This document shows positions 26,883-36,517 of a stretch of 64,000 nucleotides of DNA, piece after piece. Source of the DNA: Aquabacterium lacunae (GTDB lineage: Bacteria > Pseudomonadota > Gammaproteobacteria > Burkholderiales > Burkholderiaceae_C). The stretch spans positions 248,001 through 312,000 of the forward strand of contig NZ_SIXI01000005.1 of NCBI RefSeq assembly GCF_004310865.1, given 5' to 3'. The translations under genes and the position numbers were made by a program. The notes beneath the pieces were generated by a model that searched no databases, was not told where the DNA came from, and saw only the letters and a program-made list of their open reading frames with translations. How positions within the stretch are numbered: position 1 is the stretch's first letter; each line of letters starts with the position of its first letter.

Positions 26883-29800
26883 TCACTTGCGTTCGACCGA
26901 CACGCCACCCACGTCCATGTGGATGGTGGTGCTGCTCGACTGGCCCTGCACCGTGCTGCGGTTCACGCTCTGGCCTTGCACCGAAGAGCCGCTGCCGGCG
27001 TCGATCTGCGTGTTCTGCAGCTCCACGGCGCCCTGGGCCTTGATCTGGCTGCTGCCGCCCGCCTTGATCTGTACACCCTGAACCGTCGACTGGTTCGAGC
27101 TGCCGATGCTGGCGTCGACGTTCAGGCCACCGCCACCGCCACCGCCACCGCCAGAATCGCCACCTGACTTGCCGCCGGCGTTGAAGTCGATCGAAGCGCC
27201 CACATTGCTGTTGCTCTCGGTGTTGCGCAAGGCCTCGGTCTTGACCTTGCCGCCCGTCGACTGGATGCCGACATTGCCGCCTGCGTCCACGCTGGTGCCT
27301 TGCAGGGTCACGTCTTTGGCCGCCTCGATCGAGGTGTTGCCGGTGGTGTTGATCTTCACGCCCTGCTGGGTGGTCTTGGCCGACTGGCCCTTGGCATAGT
27401 CGGCCGACAGGCCCACCGAGCCCGACTTCTCCTTCGTCTTGCCGTCCTTCGAGGCCGACAGGCTGGCGTCCACGTTGGCTTCCATGGTCGACGACTTGTC
27501 GGTGCTGGTGGCGGCCTTGAGGTTCACCGCGCCCTGATCGGCCTTGATGGTGGCGCTGGCGCCCGACAACTCGCTGCCTTCCAGGGTCACGTCGCCCGTG
27601 CGGGCCCGGATGACCAGGCCGCCTGCGCCCGCGTCGATGCTGGCGCCCTTGGCGGTCGAGCTGTCCTTGTTCTCGCCCTTCTCGCCGTGCTTGTAGGCCA
27701 GGTCCACCCCGCCCGTGCCCACCTTGGCTTCACCCGAGTTGCTGCGTTCGTCCTTGCTGCTGGTGCTGGTGTCGCGGGCCGCCTGGATGTCGACGCTGCC
27801 ACCGCTGATCTCCACGCCCTTGCCGGCCTTCATCTGCGTGCCCAGCAGCACGGTCTCTTCCTGCGAGGTCGACTTGATCTTGCCGCCGGCCTTGTAGGTG
27901 GTGACCTGCTGCGTGGTGTCCTTGCTGGATTCCTTGCTGGCCGATTCGTCCAGCTTGGCCTTCACGCCCACCGAGGTGCCCGCGCCAGCATCGCCACCGG
28001 TGACACCACCACTGGCGCCGGCGCTGGCCCCCGCCGACACGCCGATGCGACCGTCGATCGAGCTGCTGCTGCTTTCGCTGAACTTGGTGTTCTCGGCACG
28101 CGTTTCCACAATCTTTTTGGCCGACTGCTCGATGTTGCCTTCTGCGCTCAAGGCGCTGCCCTGGTCGGAGATCTTGTTCTCGGCCTTGCGGGTCAGGTTG
28201 CCACCCGAGGTGAAGGTGCTGCCCTTCATCGTGGTTTCGCCTTCGCGCTTCATCTCGGAACTCTTGGCCGCACGCAGGCCCGCGCTGGCTTCGGCCGAGG
28301 CGCTTGCCGAGCCGTTGACGCTGGCGGCGTTCTTGGCGTTGCCCGAGCCCTTGGCGTTGGCGTTGGCGGTGCCGTCGATGTACACCCCCGACAACTCGGT
28401 CGACGAGCTGCTGGTGGTGATCTTCGAGTCTTCAGCCGCCGTGTTGATGATGTCCTTGGCCTGGATGGTCATGTCGCCACCCGAGCTGACATCGGCCCCA
28501 TGGAAGGAGGCGGTCTCGTCTGCCTTGATCGACATGTTGCCACCCGACTTGATCGACGAGCGCAGGTTGGTGATCGATGTTTCGGTCTCGGTCGAGCTCT
28601 TGTTGCGCGAACCGATGGTGGTGGTGCCCGTGGCCTCGGCCTCAGCCTTGGCGCGGCCACCGGTGGGCACCTTGCCGCCACCCTTGGAGGCGCTGGCCTC
28701 GGCCTTGGCTTCGCCTTCGGTGTAGATGCCCGTACCTTCGGTCTTGCGCGTGGTGGTGGTGGTGTCCACTTCCTTGAAGGTGGTCACGTTCACCGACTTG
28801 GCCTTCACGGCCAGGTCACCGCCTGCGTCGATGTTCGAGCCTTCCACATTCAGCGCATTGGTGGCTTCGATGGCCATGCCACCGCCGGACTTCAGCGATG
28901 AGGCCGAACCCGTGATCTTGGTCTTGGACGTGGTCTGTGTGTCCAGTTCGGTCAGGTTCACACCGGCTGAGCCCTTGGCGTTGGCGCTGGCCGAAGCCTT
29001 GCTGCCGCCTGCTTCTGCGCCCGCCTTGGCTGAACCTTCGGGCTTGTCGATCTTGCCGATCGACATGGTCGTGGTGGTGGTGGTTGAGGTGCTGTAGTTC
29101 TGGCCGGCCTTCACGTTGACATCGGTGGCCTTGACACTGAGCTTGCCGCCCGTGTCCACGCTGGAGCCCTGCAGGGTCAGGTCCTTGGCGGCCTGGATGC
29201 TGGTGTTGCCACCCACGGTGATGCTGCTGCCTTGCGACTTGCCCTCCGAGGTCACGGTCTTGGTCGTGCTCTTGCTGTACAGCGAGCCGTCGGACATCGT
29301 GCTTTCGCTGACCTTGGCGCGGGTTTCGGTGTCTCTCGTGTCGACGCGGTCCACCACCTTCACGCTGCCGGTGGTCGACTGGATGCTGGCATTGCCCTTC
29401 ACGTTCACGTTCGAGCCACCCACCGTGATGTCGTCCTTGGCCTTCATGCCCAGGTTGCCGCCCACGTTGATGCCCGAGCCCACATTGCGCACGGTCTTCG
29501 TCGAGGTGCCGTCGGCATCGAACGAGGTGGTCTTGTTCTGGATCGTGTCGACGGTGATGGCCTTGCCGGCTTCCAGGCTGGCATTGCGGCCGGCGTTCAC
29601 TTGGCCACCCTTGACGGTGATGTTCTCGGCGGCCTTGATGGTCAGGTTGCCCTTGCTCGACCCCATGGTGGCGGTCTTGCCGATGCTGGTGTTCTGGCCC
29701 ACGGCGGCATTGCCCGTGGTGTTGGCCACGGTCTGGTTCACCACCGAGCCCTTGGTGGCTTCGATGCGGGCCGACTCGGTGCCGTCAATGGTGCCGCTGG

Positions 29801-32800
29801 TGTTGGTGACGCTGCCGGCCTTGATGTCCAGGTTCTTGGCCTGGATGGTGCCGCCCGTGTTGGTCAGCGCATCGCCCTGGATGGTGGCTTTTTCACTGGC
29901 CACGATGCTGGCGCCCTTGGTCAGGTTGGCCAGGGTGCTGGGGGCCAGGTACACGCGCGGTGCCAGCACCTTCTGGCCGTTCACCACCACCTCTTCCATC
30001 CAGACCATGTCCTTGTCGAGCTTGGCGATCTGGGCGGCCGTCAGGGGCTTGCCGTAGGTCAGGCCCAGGCTCTTGCCCTGGCTGATGGCGGCGTCCATCA
30101 TGGCCTGCATCTGCGTGGCCTCGTTGCGGGCGCTGCCGATCAGGGCCGAGCCGGTGGCATTGATCACCTGCTGGCGGATCATGTAGGCCTCGTAGCTGGC
30201 GTCACCCAGGCGCTTGAGCTGCATGTCGGGGTTGATGCCGAAACGTTCGGCCATGTACTGCGAGCCGACGAAGTCCGACTGCAGGGCGAATTGCGGGTTC
30301 GATTCGATCAGGTAGCCGGCCTTGGGGTTCTGGCTGACCACGTACAGGCCGTTGGGGTTGGTCGGCAGGTTGAAGTTCACGCCGCCGAAGGTGAGCTTGT
30401 TCACGGCCGAGGCCGCCTGCATGCTCTGGCCATTGCTCAGGGTTGCGCCAGGGCCCGACACAGTCGACGCGCCTTGCACGCTCTGGCTGCTGTCGGTGCT
30501 GCCCGATTGCGTCTTGATGCCCGAGGTGTTCAGCGAGGCCGAGGTGCTGACCTTGCTGGTGTCGGTCGGGAAAGGCGAGCTGACGTTGTTCAGCGTGCCG
30601 CTGGTGAAGCTGAAGTTGTTGGCCTTGATGCCCGCGTTGAACTGCTTGTGGGTGGCCAGGTTCTTGGGGTTGCCGACGGCGTCATTGGCCGCATTGATTT
30701 CGTCCTGACCGCTCCAGTCGTCGTCGCTGGTGCCCCAGACCTGGGTCCAGGCGCTGCCGGGGTTGTAATCCTCCGACGATTCCGAGCCGTTCGGCCGGTT
30801 GAAGCTGCCTGACACATTGGTCATGGCGTAGATCTTGTTTTCGTCGTCGAATTCACCGTTGTCGTTGACCAGCAGGATCTGACGCTCCGAGTCGCGCTTG
30901 AGCAGGCTCATGTCGTCGTTGGTGAAGGTGCCCGAGCCGCCGATGCTCACGTTCGGTGCCGTGATGGTGGCCACCTTGTTCAGGCCGCTGCTGCCGTAGC
31001 TGATGGTCACGGTCGAGTTGCTGCCCGTGCCCACGATCTGGGCCTTCACGGCCTGGTCCAGCGCCTGCTCGGTGATGCCGACCAGCTCTTCCTCTTCCTT
31101 CGAGGTGTAGGTGTCCAGCCAGACGTTCATGCCGCTCTTGAGGCTGCCTTCGGTCGACAAGGTGCTGCGGTTGGTCTTGCTCAAGGGGCTGGTGGTCTTC
31201 CAGGCCTTGGAGATCGACACGCCATTGAACTGCGTTTCGTTGGTGAACGAACCGCCCGCGCTCAGGGTGATGTTGCCGTTGGCCGTGATGGCACCGTGGT
31301 TGCGCAGGTTGCCGCTGGCGGCCAGGCTGACGTTGCCATCCGAACTGAGGTCGGCCCCGGCCTGGTTGACGATGGTCTGGGTGTTGTTCACGGTCACCGA
31401 GGTGGCGCCGTAGACGGTGCCGCTGTTGGTGAAGGTGCCGGCCGCGCTGAGTTGCACCGTGCCACTGCCAGCGATGCCGCCGTTGGCGCTGTTGGTCAGG
31501 CTGCCGCCGTTCGTCACCGACAGGCTCAGGCTTTCCCCGCCAAACAGGGCGCCTTCGTTGGTGAAGCTGGCCGGTGTGCTCAGGCTCAGGGCCTTGGCCG
31601 CCACGATGGCGGCCGTGTGGTTGCTGCCGCTGCCGTTGGTCAGGCTGCTGACGGTGCCGCTGATGTTGCCCGTCGAGCTGATGCGGCCCTGGTTGTCCAG
31701 TGCGGCATTGCTGTTGCCGAAGGTGGTGTTGGCCAGCACCATGCGGCCTGCGCTCTGGTTGCTGACCTGCGCGAAGGCGGACGTCCCGTTGGCCTGTCCC
31801 AGGGCTTGCAGCAGCCCCTGGTTGGTCAGGGTGGCGGTGCTGGTGATGCGGTCGCTGGCCGCCACCTTGCCGCTGTTCGCCCAGGCGCCGCCTTGCACGT
31901 GCACGTGCTGCGCCGTGACCACCGCATTGCTGTCGGTGGTGGTGCCGCTGGTGCTGCTCAGGCTGGCCTGTTGACCTGCCGTGGTCTTGCCCGACAGCGT
32001 CAGGGTGCTCTGGGTGCTGCCCAGGGCCACGTTGGCATCCGTCGACACGATGGCGCCGGTGCTGGTCTGGCTGAACGCGCCACTGCTGCTCAGGTCCACC
32101 GCCTGCTTGGCCTGCACCGTGCCTGACACGGTCGTGCCACCGGTGCCCACCAGGGCATCGATCCGGCCTTGCTGGCTGATCACGGTGCCCGAGATGTTCA
32201 GTTGCGCCAGGTTGCGCAGGGCGTCGCCCAAGGCAATGTCCTGCATCGCATTGACGGTGCCCGCCTGGGTGCCCTGCGTGCCGCGCAGGCGCACGCTGCC
32301 ATCCGACTCGATGCGACCACCCACCTGGTTGGCCCAGGCGGTGTTCAGGTCGTCCATGCGCACGAAGATCTCGCTGGCCAGTGCGGTGGCCGATTTGGCC
32401 TTGATCAGGCCCGCGTTGTCCAGACCACCACTCAGGGTGACACTCGTGCCCTGGATGGTGCCCGTGCTGGTGTTGCCAATGGCGCTGGTGCGGCTGGTGA
32501 TCTGAACCGCCTTTTGCGCCAGCATCTTGCCCTGGTTGCTCACGCCATTGGCCTGGGCGGTCAGGCTTTCGCCTTGCAAGGCGCCGGTGTTGGTCAGGCT
32601 CTGGGTGCTGGCATTGCCCACGGTCAGGGCCTTGGCCGCATCGACCAGACCGGCATTGCTCACGGTGGTGGCCGTCACGCCGATGGCCTGGCCCGTCACC
32701 TGGCCGGTGGCGGTGTTGTTCAGGGTGCCACTCACACTCAGCGTGGTGTTGCCGTCGCTGGCCACCTTGCCGCTGTTGCTCAGGCCGTTGGCCTGCACCG

Positions 32801-34529
32801 ACAGGGCGGCGTTGTTGCCGGTCGCCACCACGGTGCCGCTGTTGGTGTGCTGGCCCGATTGGGTCAGGCTCACGGTGCGGCCTTGCAGTGTGCCCGAGTT
32901 GTTCAGGCTGGTGGTGCTGGCGCTCAGGGTGTCGGCCATCACCTTGCCCTGGTTGGTCAGCTGGGTGCCGCTCAGGTTCAGTGCGCCTTCCGAGGCCACG
33001 GTGCCGGTGCTGCCGTTGTCCAGGTTGCCATTGATCTGCAAAGCCTTGGCCTGCAGGGTGCCCAGGTTGCCCACGGTCGAGGCGCTGACGGTCAGCAGGG
33101 CCTGGCCCTGCAGCGTGCTGCCTGCGGCGATGTCGGTGCGGCCGGTGCTGCTCACGGTGGCGGCGGCGGTCGACGACACCTGGCTGGTGCCTTGCAGGCC
33201 CAGCGAGCCGGTGCTCATGGCCAGGGCGCCCTTGGCGTACAGGTCGGCGTTGCTCAGGGTGGCCGCGCCACCCACGGTCACGGTCTGGTTGCCTTGTGCG
33301 CCCCACACGGCGTTGGCCACCGAGGCGGCACCGGTGGTGTTCAGCGTCACGGTCTGGCCGAAGCGCTGGGCCTTGCTGGCGGCGGTCATGCCCACGTCAT
33401 TGAGCGAGGCGGCACTGACGGCCAGCAGCTCGTCGGCCACCAGCTTGCCCTGGCGCAGCGTCACGTCCTGCTGGCTGCTCAGGTTGACCTGGCGTGCAGA
33501 GACATTGCCTGACAGGTCCATGCCCTGGCTGGCTTCGACCACCACCTGCTGGCCAGCGGCCGACAGGTTGTTGGTGCCACTGATGCGGCCCTCGGCCGAG
33601 ATGCGGATGTCGCCCGCCGAGGCCGACATGTCACCGGCCATGCGCACGCCCAGGCCGGTTTCGGTCGAGACGATGCGGATCTGTCCGGCGTACATGCCAC
33701 CCAGGGTGGCGGTGTCCAGGGCCAGCAAGGGGGCGCCTGCACCCGGCGTGAGCGCCGTGACGGTGTTGTCCAGGTTCCACTGGTTGGTGCCCACGACCAC
33801 GCGCAGCACACCCGGGGTGTTGATGGCCGCTTCGGCCTTGATGCCACGGGCCACCAGCTCCATCAGGGTCTGGTTGTTGCCATTCAGCCCGTTGCCGGTG
33901 ATCAGCAGGTCACCTTGCGAGACGGCAAAGCCCTTGAGCAGCTTGGCCGCATCGAAGGTGGGCACGCCGGTGGTCAGGGTCACGCGGTCGGTGTTGAGGA
34001 AGCCGCAGCCCGAGCAGGTGATGCCGTAGGGGTTGGCCACGATCACATCGGCCCGGCTGCCCAGCACTTCGGTGAAGCCGGCCAGGGTGGTGCGGTTGGG
34101 GGCCACCACCTCGTTCAGGATCACGCGGGCTTCCTGCACCAGGTTGGTGTTGGCCATGACCTGACCGGCCAGCTGCGAGCTGCGCGCCATCTGGCTGGTG
34201 TTGCCATTGTTCAGCACCACGCCCCGGGTGTCGACGTTGTACTGGTTGTACTGGTTGTGCGACAGGCCATTGCTGTTGGCCTTGTTGATGTTCACCACCG
34301 GCACGCCGTTGGGCGCGTTGTACACATTGGTGAGCGTGCCCGCCACCGGTTGAATTTGCGCCTGTGCGCCTGGCGCCGTGACCAGCAGGGCCCCCAGCAA
34401 CGCCGCAGTCATCGCCTTGCCCGAAGCCCCCGGCCCAGCTCGACGGGCGAATTCGGGCACCGCCACATATGTGCCGGTGATTTCGTTGAAGACGACGCGG
34501 TAGATGCGGTTGATGGAGGCGTGGTTCAT
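26883..34529 (-). CDS. Filamentous-haemagglutinin-type TpsA exoprotein
   Basis: 2548 residues. The N-terminus has the extended signal peptide region (ESPR; NRIYRVVFNEITGTYVAVPE), a hydrophobic core and cleavage after AQA. Next is the TPS secretion domain with the characteristic NPYGITCSGCGFLNT block near residue 170. A long beta-helix of Asn/Gly/Ser/Thr repeats (LTNxGxLQ type) follows, and haemagglutinin repeats rich in STTTTT and AGGNM/SIxA units fill the C-terminal third. It ends IHMDVGGVSVERK with no VENN motif, toxin domain or immunity gene, so it looks like an adhesin rather than a CdiA toxin. The cognate TpsB gene is 91 bases upstream. Confidence 0.93.
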   Translation of the reverse strand: MNHASINRIYRVVFNEITGTYVAVPEFARRAGPGASGKAMTAALLGALLVTAPGAQAQIQPVAGTLTNVYNAPNGVPVVNINKANSNGLSHNQYNQYNVDTRGVVLNNGNTSQMARSSQLAGQVMANTNLVQEARVILNEVVAPNRTTLAGFTEVLGSRADVIVANPYGITCSGCGFLNTDRVTLTTGVPTFDAAKLLKGFAVSQGDLLITGNGLNGNNQTLMELVARGIKAEAAINTPGVLRVVVGTNQWNLDNTVTALTPGAGAPLLALDTATLGGMYAGQIRIVSTETGLGVRMAGDMSASAGDIRISAEGRISGTNNLSAAGQQVVVEASQGMDLSGNVSARQVNLSSQQDVTLRQGKLVADELLAVSAASLNDVGMTAASKAQRFGQTVTLNTTGAASVANAVWGAQGNQTVTVGGAATLSNADLYAKGALAMSTGSLGLQGTSQVSSTAAATVSSTGRTDIAAGSTLQGQALLTVSASTVGNLGTLQAKALQINGNLDNGSTGTVASEGALNLSGTQLTNQGKVMADTLSASTTSLNNSGTLQGRTVSLTQSGQHTNSGTVVATGNNAALSVQANGLSNSGKVASDGNTTLSVSGTLNNTATGQVTGQAIGVTATTVSNAGLVDAAKALTVGNASTQSLTNTGALQGESLTAQANGVSNQGKMLAQKAVQITSRTSAIGNTSTGTIQGTSVTLSGGLDNAGLIKAKSATALASEIFVRMDDLNTAWANQVGGRIESDGSVRLRGTQGTQAGTVNAMQDIALGDALRNLAQLNISGTVISQQGRIDALVGTGGTTVSGTVQAKQAVDLSSSGAFSQTSTGAIVSTDANVALGSTQSTLTLSGKTTAGQQASLSSTSGTTTDSNAVVTAQHVHVQGGAWANSGKVAASDRITSTATLTNQGLLQALGQANGTSAFAQVSNQSAGRMVLANTTFGNSNAALDNQGRISSTGNISGTVSSLTNGSGSNHTAAIVAAKALSLSTPASFTNEGALFGGESLSLSVTNGGSLTNSANGGIAGSGTVQLSAAGTFTNSGTVYGATSVTVNNTQTIVNQAGADLSSDGNVSLAASGNLRNHGAITANGNITLSAGGSFTNETQFNGVSISKAWKTTSPLSKTNRSTLSTEGSLKSGMNVWLDTYTSKEEEELVGITEQALDQAVKAQIVGTGSNSTVTISYGSSGLNKVATITAPNVSIGGSGTFTNDDMSLLKRDSERQILLVNDNGEFDDENKIYAMTNVSGSFNRPNGSESSEDYNPGSAWTQVWGTSDDDWSGQDEINAANDAVGNPKNLATHKQFNAGIKANNFSFTSGTLNNVSSPFPTDTSKVSTSASLNTSGIKTQSGSTDSSQSVQGASTVSGPGATLSNGQSMQAASAVNKLTFGGVNFNLPTNPNGLYVVSQNPKAGYLIESNPQFALQSDFVGSQYMAERFGINPDMQLKRLGDASYEAYMIRQQVINATGSALIGSARNEATQMQAMMDAAISQGKSLGLTYGKPLTAAQIAKLDKDMVWMEEVVVNGQKVLAPRVYLAPSTLANLTKGASIVASEKATIQGDALTNTGGTIQAKNLDIKAGSVTNTSGTIDGTESARIEATKGSVVNQTVANTTGNAAVGQNTSIGKTATMGSSKGNLTIKAAENITVKGGQVNAGRNASLEAGKAITVDTIQNKTTSFDADGTSTKTVRNVGSGINVGGNLGMKAKDDITVGGSNVNVKGNASIQSTTGSVKVVDRVDTRDTETRAKVSESTMSDGSLYSKSTTKTVTSEGKSQGSSITVGGNTSIQAAKDLTLQGSSVDTGGKLSVKATDVNVKAGQNYSTSTTTTTTMSIGKIDKPEGSAKAGAEAGGSKASASANAKGSAGVNLTELDTQTTSKTKITGSASSLKSGGGMAIEATNALNVEGSNIDAGGDLAVKAKSVNVTTFKEVDTTTTTRKTEGTGIYTEGEAKAEASASKGGGKVPTGGRAKAEAEATGTTTIGSRNKSSTETETSITNLRSSIKSGGNMSIKADETASFHGADVSSGGDMTIQAKDIINTAAEDSKITTSSSSTELSGVYIDGTANANAKGSGNAKNAASVNGSASASAEASAGLRAAKSSEMKREGETTMKGSTFTSGGNLTRKAENKISDQGSALSAEGNIEQSAKKIVETRAENTKFSESSSSSIDGRIGVSAGASAGASGGVTGGDAGAGTSVGVKAKLDESASKESSKDTTQQVTTYKAGGKIKSTSQEETVLLGTQMKAGKGVEISGGSVDIQAARDTSTSSKDERSNSGEAKVGTGGVDLAYKHGEKGENKDSSTAKGASIDAGAGGLVIRARTGDVTLEGSELSGASATIKADQGAVNLKAATSTDKSSTMEANVDASLSASKDGKTKEKSGSVGLSADYAKGQSAKTTQQGVKINTTGNTSIEAAKDVTLQGTSVDAGGNVGIQSTGGKVKTEALRNTESNSNVGASIDFNAGGKSGGDSGGGGGGGGGLNVDASIGSSNQSTVQGVQIKAGGSSQIKAQGAVELQNTQIDAGSGSSVQGQSVNRSTVQGQSSSTTIHMDVGGVSVERK

Positions 34530-34620
34530 GGCGTACTGCTCAGGTGTTCGGTGGCGGATGCCCCGGAGGGCAAGGCGATGGGGCGATGGCTGCCGTGGCT
34601 CAGAAGTGGCTGGAAGCTGC

Positions 34621-36324
34621 TCAGAAGGCCCAGTTCAGTCGGAACCAGGTCTGGCCCGATTCCAGCTGGTTGAACCAGCGGCCGGGCTGGTTCAGCGCCT
34701 TGGTGTGCATCAGTTCGATCTGGAAGGGGCCGGCGTACAGGTTCAGGCTGGCGAACCAGCCGGACAGCACACCTTCTGGTGTGTTGTCCACGCGGCTGAA
34801 CACGCGGCCGATGTCGTGGCCCAGGGCCAGCTTCAGCTGATGCACCTGGCCGTTGGGCAGCAGCAGCGGCTTGCGCAGGCTCAGCTCGTTGCGCAGGTAG
34901 TGGCCGTGGTCACCGGCCAGCGAATTGCGGACGAAGCCGCGCACCGAGTACAGGCCGCCAATCGACATCTGCTCCGAGCCGTACAGCACGTCGGCGCCGT
35001 ACTGGCCGTTCCATTGGGTCGACCACATGAGGTTCTGGCCGGCCAGCTCGAAGGGGCGCGAGAGGTTCAAGGTGGCGCGGTAGCGCTGAAACTGCGCGCG
35101 CGGCGCCCAGTCGGGCAGGTTGTCGCGGTCTTTCTGGGCGCCCATGAGCGAGGTACCCAGGTCGGCACCCACGCCGCCGTCGATCATCCAGCCGCCCGCC
35201 AGGGTGCTGGCATTGAGGTCCAGGCTGGCCACGCTCAGGGTGCGGCTGCTCACGGCCAGGTACTGGCGCTCCAGGAAGTTGCGGCTTTCCTTGAGCGTGA
35301 AGCCGCCGCTGGCATTGACGCGGCTGGTCTGGTTGCGCCACAGCAGGCGGTCCAGCTTGACCTGGTGGCTCCACGAGGTGCCATCCGACAGCAGGGTCAG
35401 GCCCGAGGGGGCCGTGAAGCTGCTGGCGTATTCCGAGGTGGTGAAGGTGTAGCTGACCGTGTGGTAGCCCAGGGGAACGCTCCAGTTCAGGCCCGCGCTG
35501 CGGCTGCCTTTGCGGTCCACATCGAGGTCGGTGCTCTGCTTGTAGTTCAGGCTGAGCAGGTCTTGCAGGCTGAGCAGGTTGTCCACCGCAATGGTGCCGC
35601 CCCACTGGTGCTCGCCGGTCGAGGTGGCGCCCTGGTTGTCGAGCGACAGCGAACCGCGCACGCGGCCCTCAGGCTTGTTGGTGATGCGCACCACGCTCAG
35701 GCCTGCGGCGCTGCCGGGCAGGATGTCCATGGTGGCGCGGTTGGTGGGCAGGCGGTTCATCTGCTCGATGCCCTGCTCGATGTCCCTCAGGTTCAGCACG
35801 TCACCGGCCTGGATGGGGAAGGCGTGGGCCATGCGGGTCGCGCTGTCGAACACCACGCGCTCGATGCGGCCTTCGACCACCTTGAAACGCAATTCGCCAG
35901 TGGCCGTGTCTTGGTCGGGCAGGTACACCCGGCTGGTGATCAGGCCCCGCACCATCAGGTCCTGTGTCATCAGGGTCAGGGCTTCCTGCAGGGCGCTGCG
36001 TTGCAGGCAGGGGTTCACGTAGCGGCTGGTGACCAGCTCGCGCACATCGCGGGACAACCACTCGCTGCCCTCGATCACCACCTTGTCGGCCTTGACGCAG
36101 GGGCCCGGCTCCACGGCGGGCAGCGGGGGCAGGCCCAGCTCAGGGGCGGTCACTCGGGGGGGCGGCGGGGTGGCCGCGTCCAGGTCGCGACGCAGTTGCT
36201 GTTCCTGCTGCTGCTGGATCTGCTGGGCGCGGCGCTGCGCAGCGTCCAGGTCAGAAGGTGCGGTCTGCGCGTGGGCGAAGGTGGCGCTGATCAGGCCGAT
36301 CGAAGCGGCGATTGTTCTTTTCAT
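34621..36324 (-). CDS. TpsB outer-membrane transporter (ShlB/FhaC family)
   Basis: 567 residues. A signal peptide (cleavage after AHA), a Gln-rich helix (AQQIQQQQEQQLRRD), two POTRA-like domains (about 70-225) and a 16-stranded Omp85-type barrel ending in Phe (RLNWAF). The barrel has the L6-loop motif SVRGF characteristic of TpsB proteins. It would recognise the TPS domain of the adhesin encoded immediately downstream and export it. Start 36324 begins the signal peptide; the frame extends to 36408 without homologous sequence. A three-unit direct repeat lies 115 bases upstream. Confidence 0.93.
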   Translation of the reverse strand: MKRTIAASIGLISATFAHAQTAPSDLDAAQRRAQQIQQQQEQQLRRDLDAATPPPPRVTAPELGLPPLPAVEPGPCVKADKVVIEGSEWLSRDVRELVTSRYVNPCLQRSALQEALTLMTQDLMVRGLITSRVYLPDQDTATGELRFKVVEGRIERVVFDSATRMAHAFPIQAGDVLNLRDIEQGIEQMNRLPTNRATMDILPGSAAGLSVVRITNKPEGRVRGSLSLDNQGATSTGEHQWGGTIAVDNLLSLQDLLSLNYKQSTDLDVDRKGSRSAGLNWSVPLGYHTVSYTFTTSEYASSFTAPSGLTLLSDGTSWSHQVKLDRLLWRNQTSRVNASGGFTLKESRNFLERQYLAVSSRTLSVASLDLNASTLAGGWMIDGGVGADLGTSLMGAQKDRDNLPDWAPRAQFQRYRATLNLSRPFELAGQNLMWSTQWNGQYGADVLYGSEQMSIGGLYSVRGFVRNSLAGDHGHYLRNELSLRKPLLLPNGQVHQLKLALGHDIGRVFSRVDNTPEGVLSGWFASLNLYAGPFQIELMHTKALNQPGRWFNQLESGQTWFRLNWAF

Positions 36325-36406
36325 GAGGTGCGACGGTGTGCATGCACCGAAGCACAGCTCGTGGGCTGGGGACTGCTTCAGCGCCTGGCGGTTGAAAACT
36401 GCAGGC

Positions 36407-36412
36407 ACTGTA
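36407..36412 (-). promoter_or_regulatory. Putative -10 element of tpsB
   Basis: Minus-strand TACAGT, followed by GCCTGCAG. It lies 26 bases from the three-unit repeat; the response-regulator gene has the same TACAGTGC sequence at its own promoter. Confidence 0.45.
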
Positions 36413-36438
36413 GGAGGCTTCGCCGGGTGGCTGTCGCC

Positions 36439-36468
36439 TCAATTCTTTGACATTCTTTGAAAATCTGC
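36439..36468 (-). promoter_or_regulatory. Three-unit 10-bp direct repeat (site 2, tpsB)
   Basis: Plus-strand units TCAATTCTTT, GACATTCTTT, GAAAATCTGC, starting every 10 bases and followed by GC. Same orientation relative to the gene as the other three sites. Confidence 0.65.
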
Positions 36469-36517
36469 GCAGGCACCTGCCCTGGGGGGCGCTTTGTGGC
36501 AATTGCCCGTGAAAAAG

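Noticed and set aside
26883-27300. CdiA-type C-terminal toxin with immunity gene
   Set aside because: There is no VENN motif, the end is normal beta-helix repeat, and the next gene is the CLCA-like protease.
27300-28901. 533-codon plus-strand frame
   Set aside because: Antisense shadow of the repetitive tpsA region.
30853-33306. 817-codon frame on the minus strand
   Set aside because: Shifted frame within the tpsA gene, rich in Gln/Arg/His with no family resemblance; tpsA itself is continuous.
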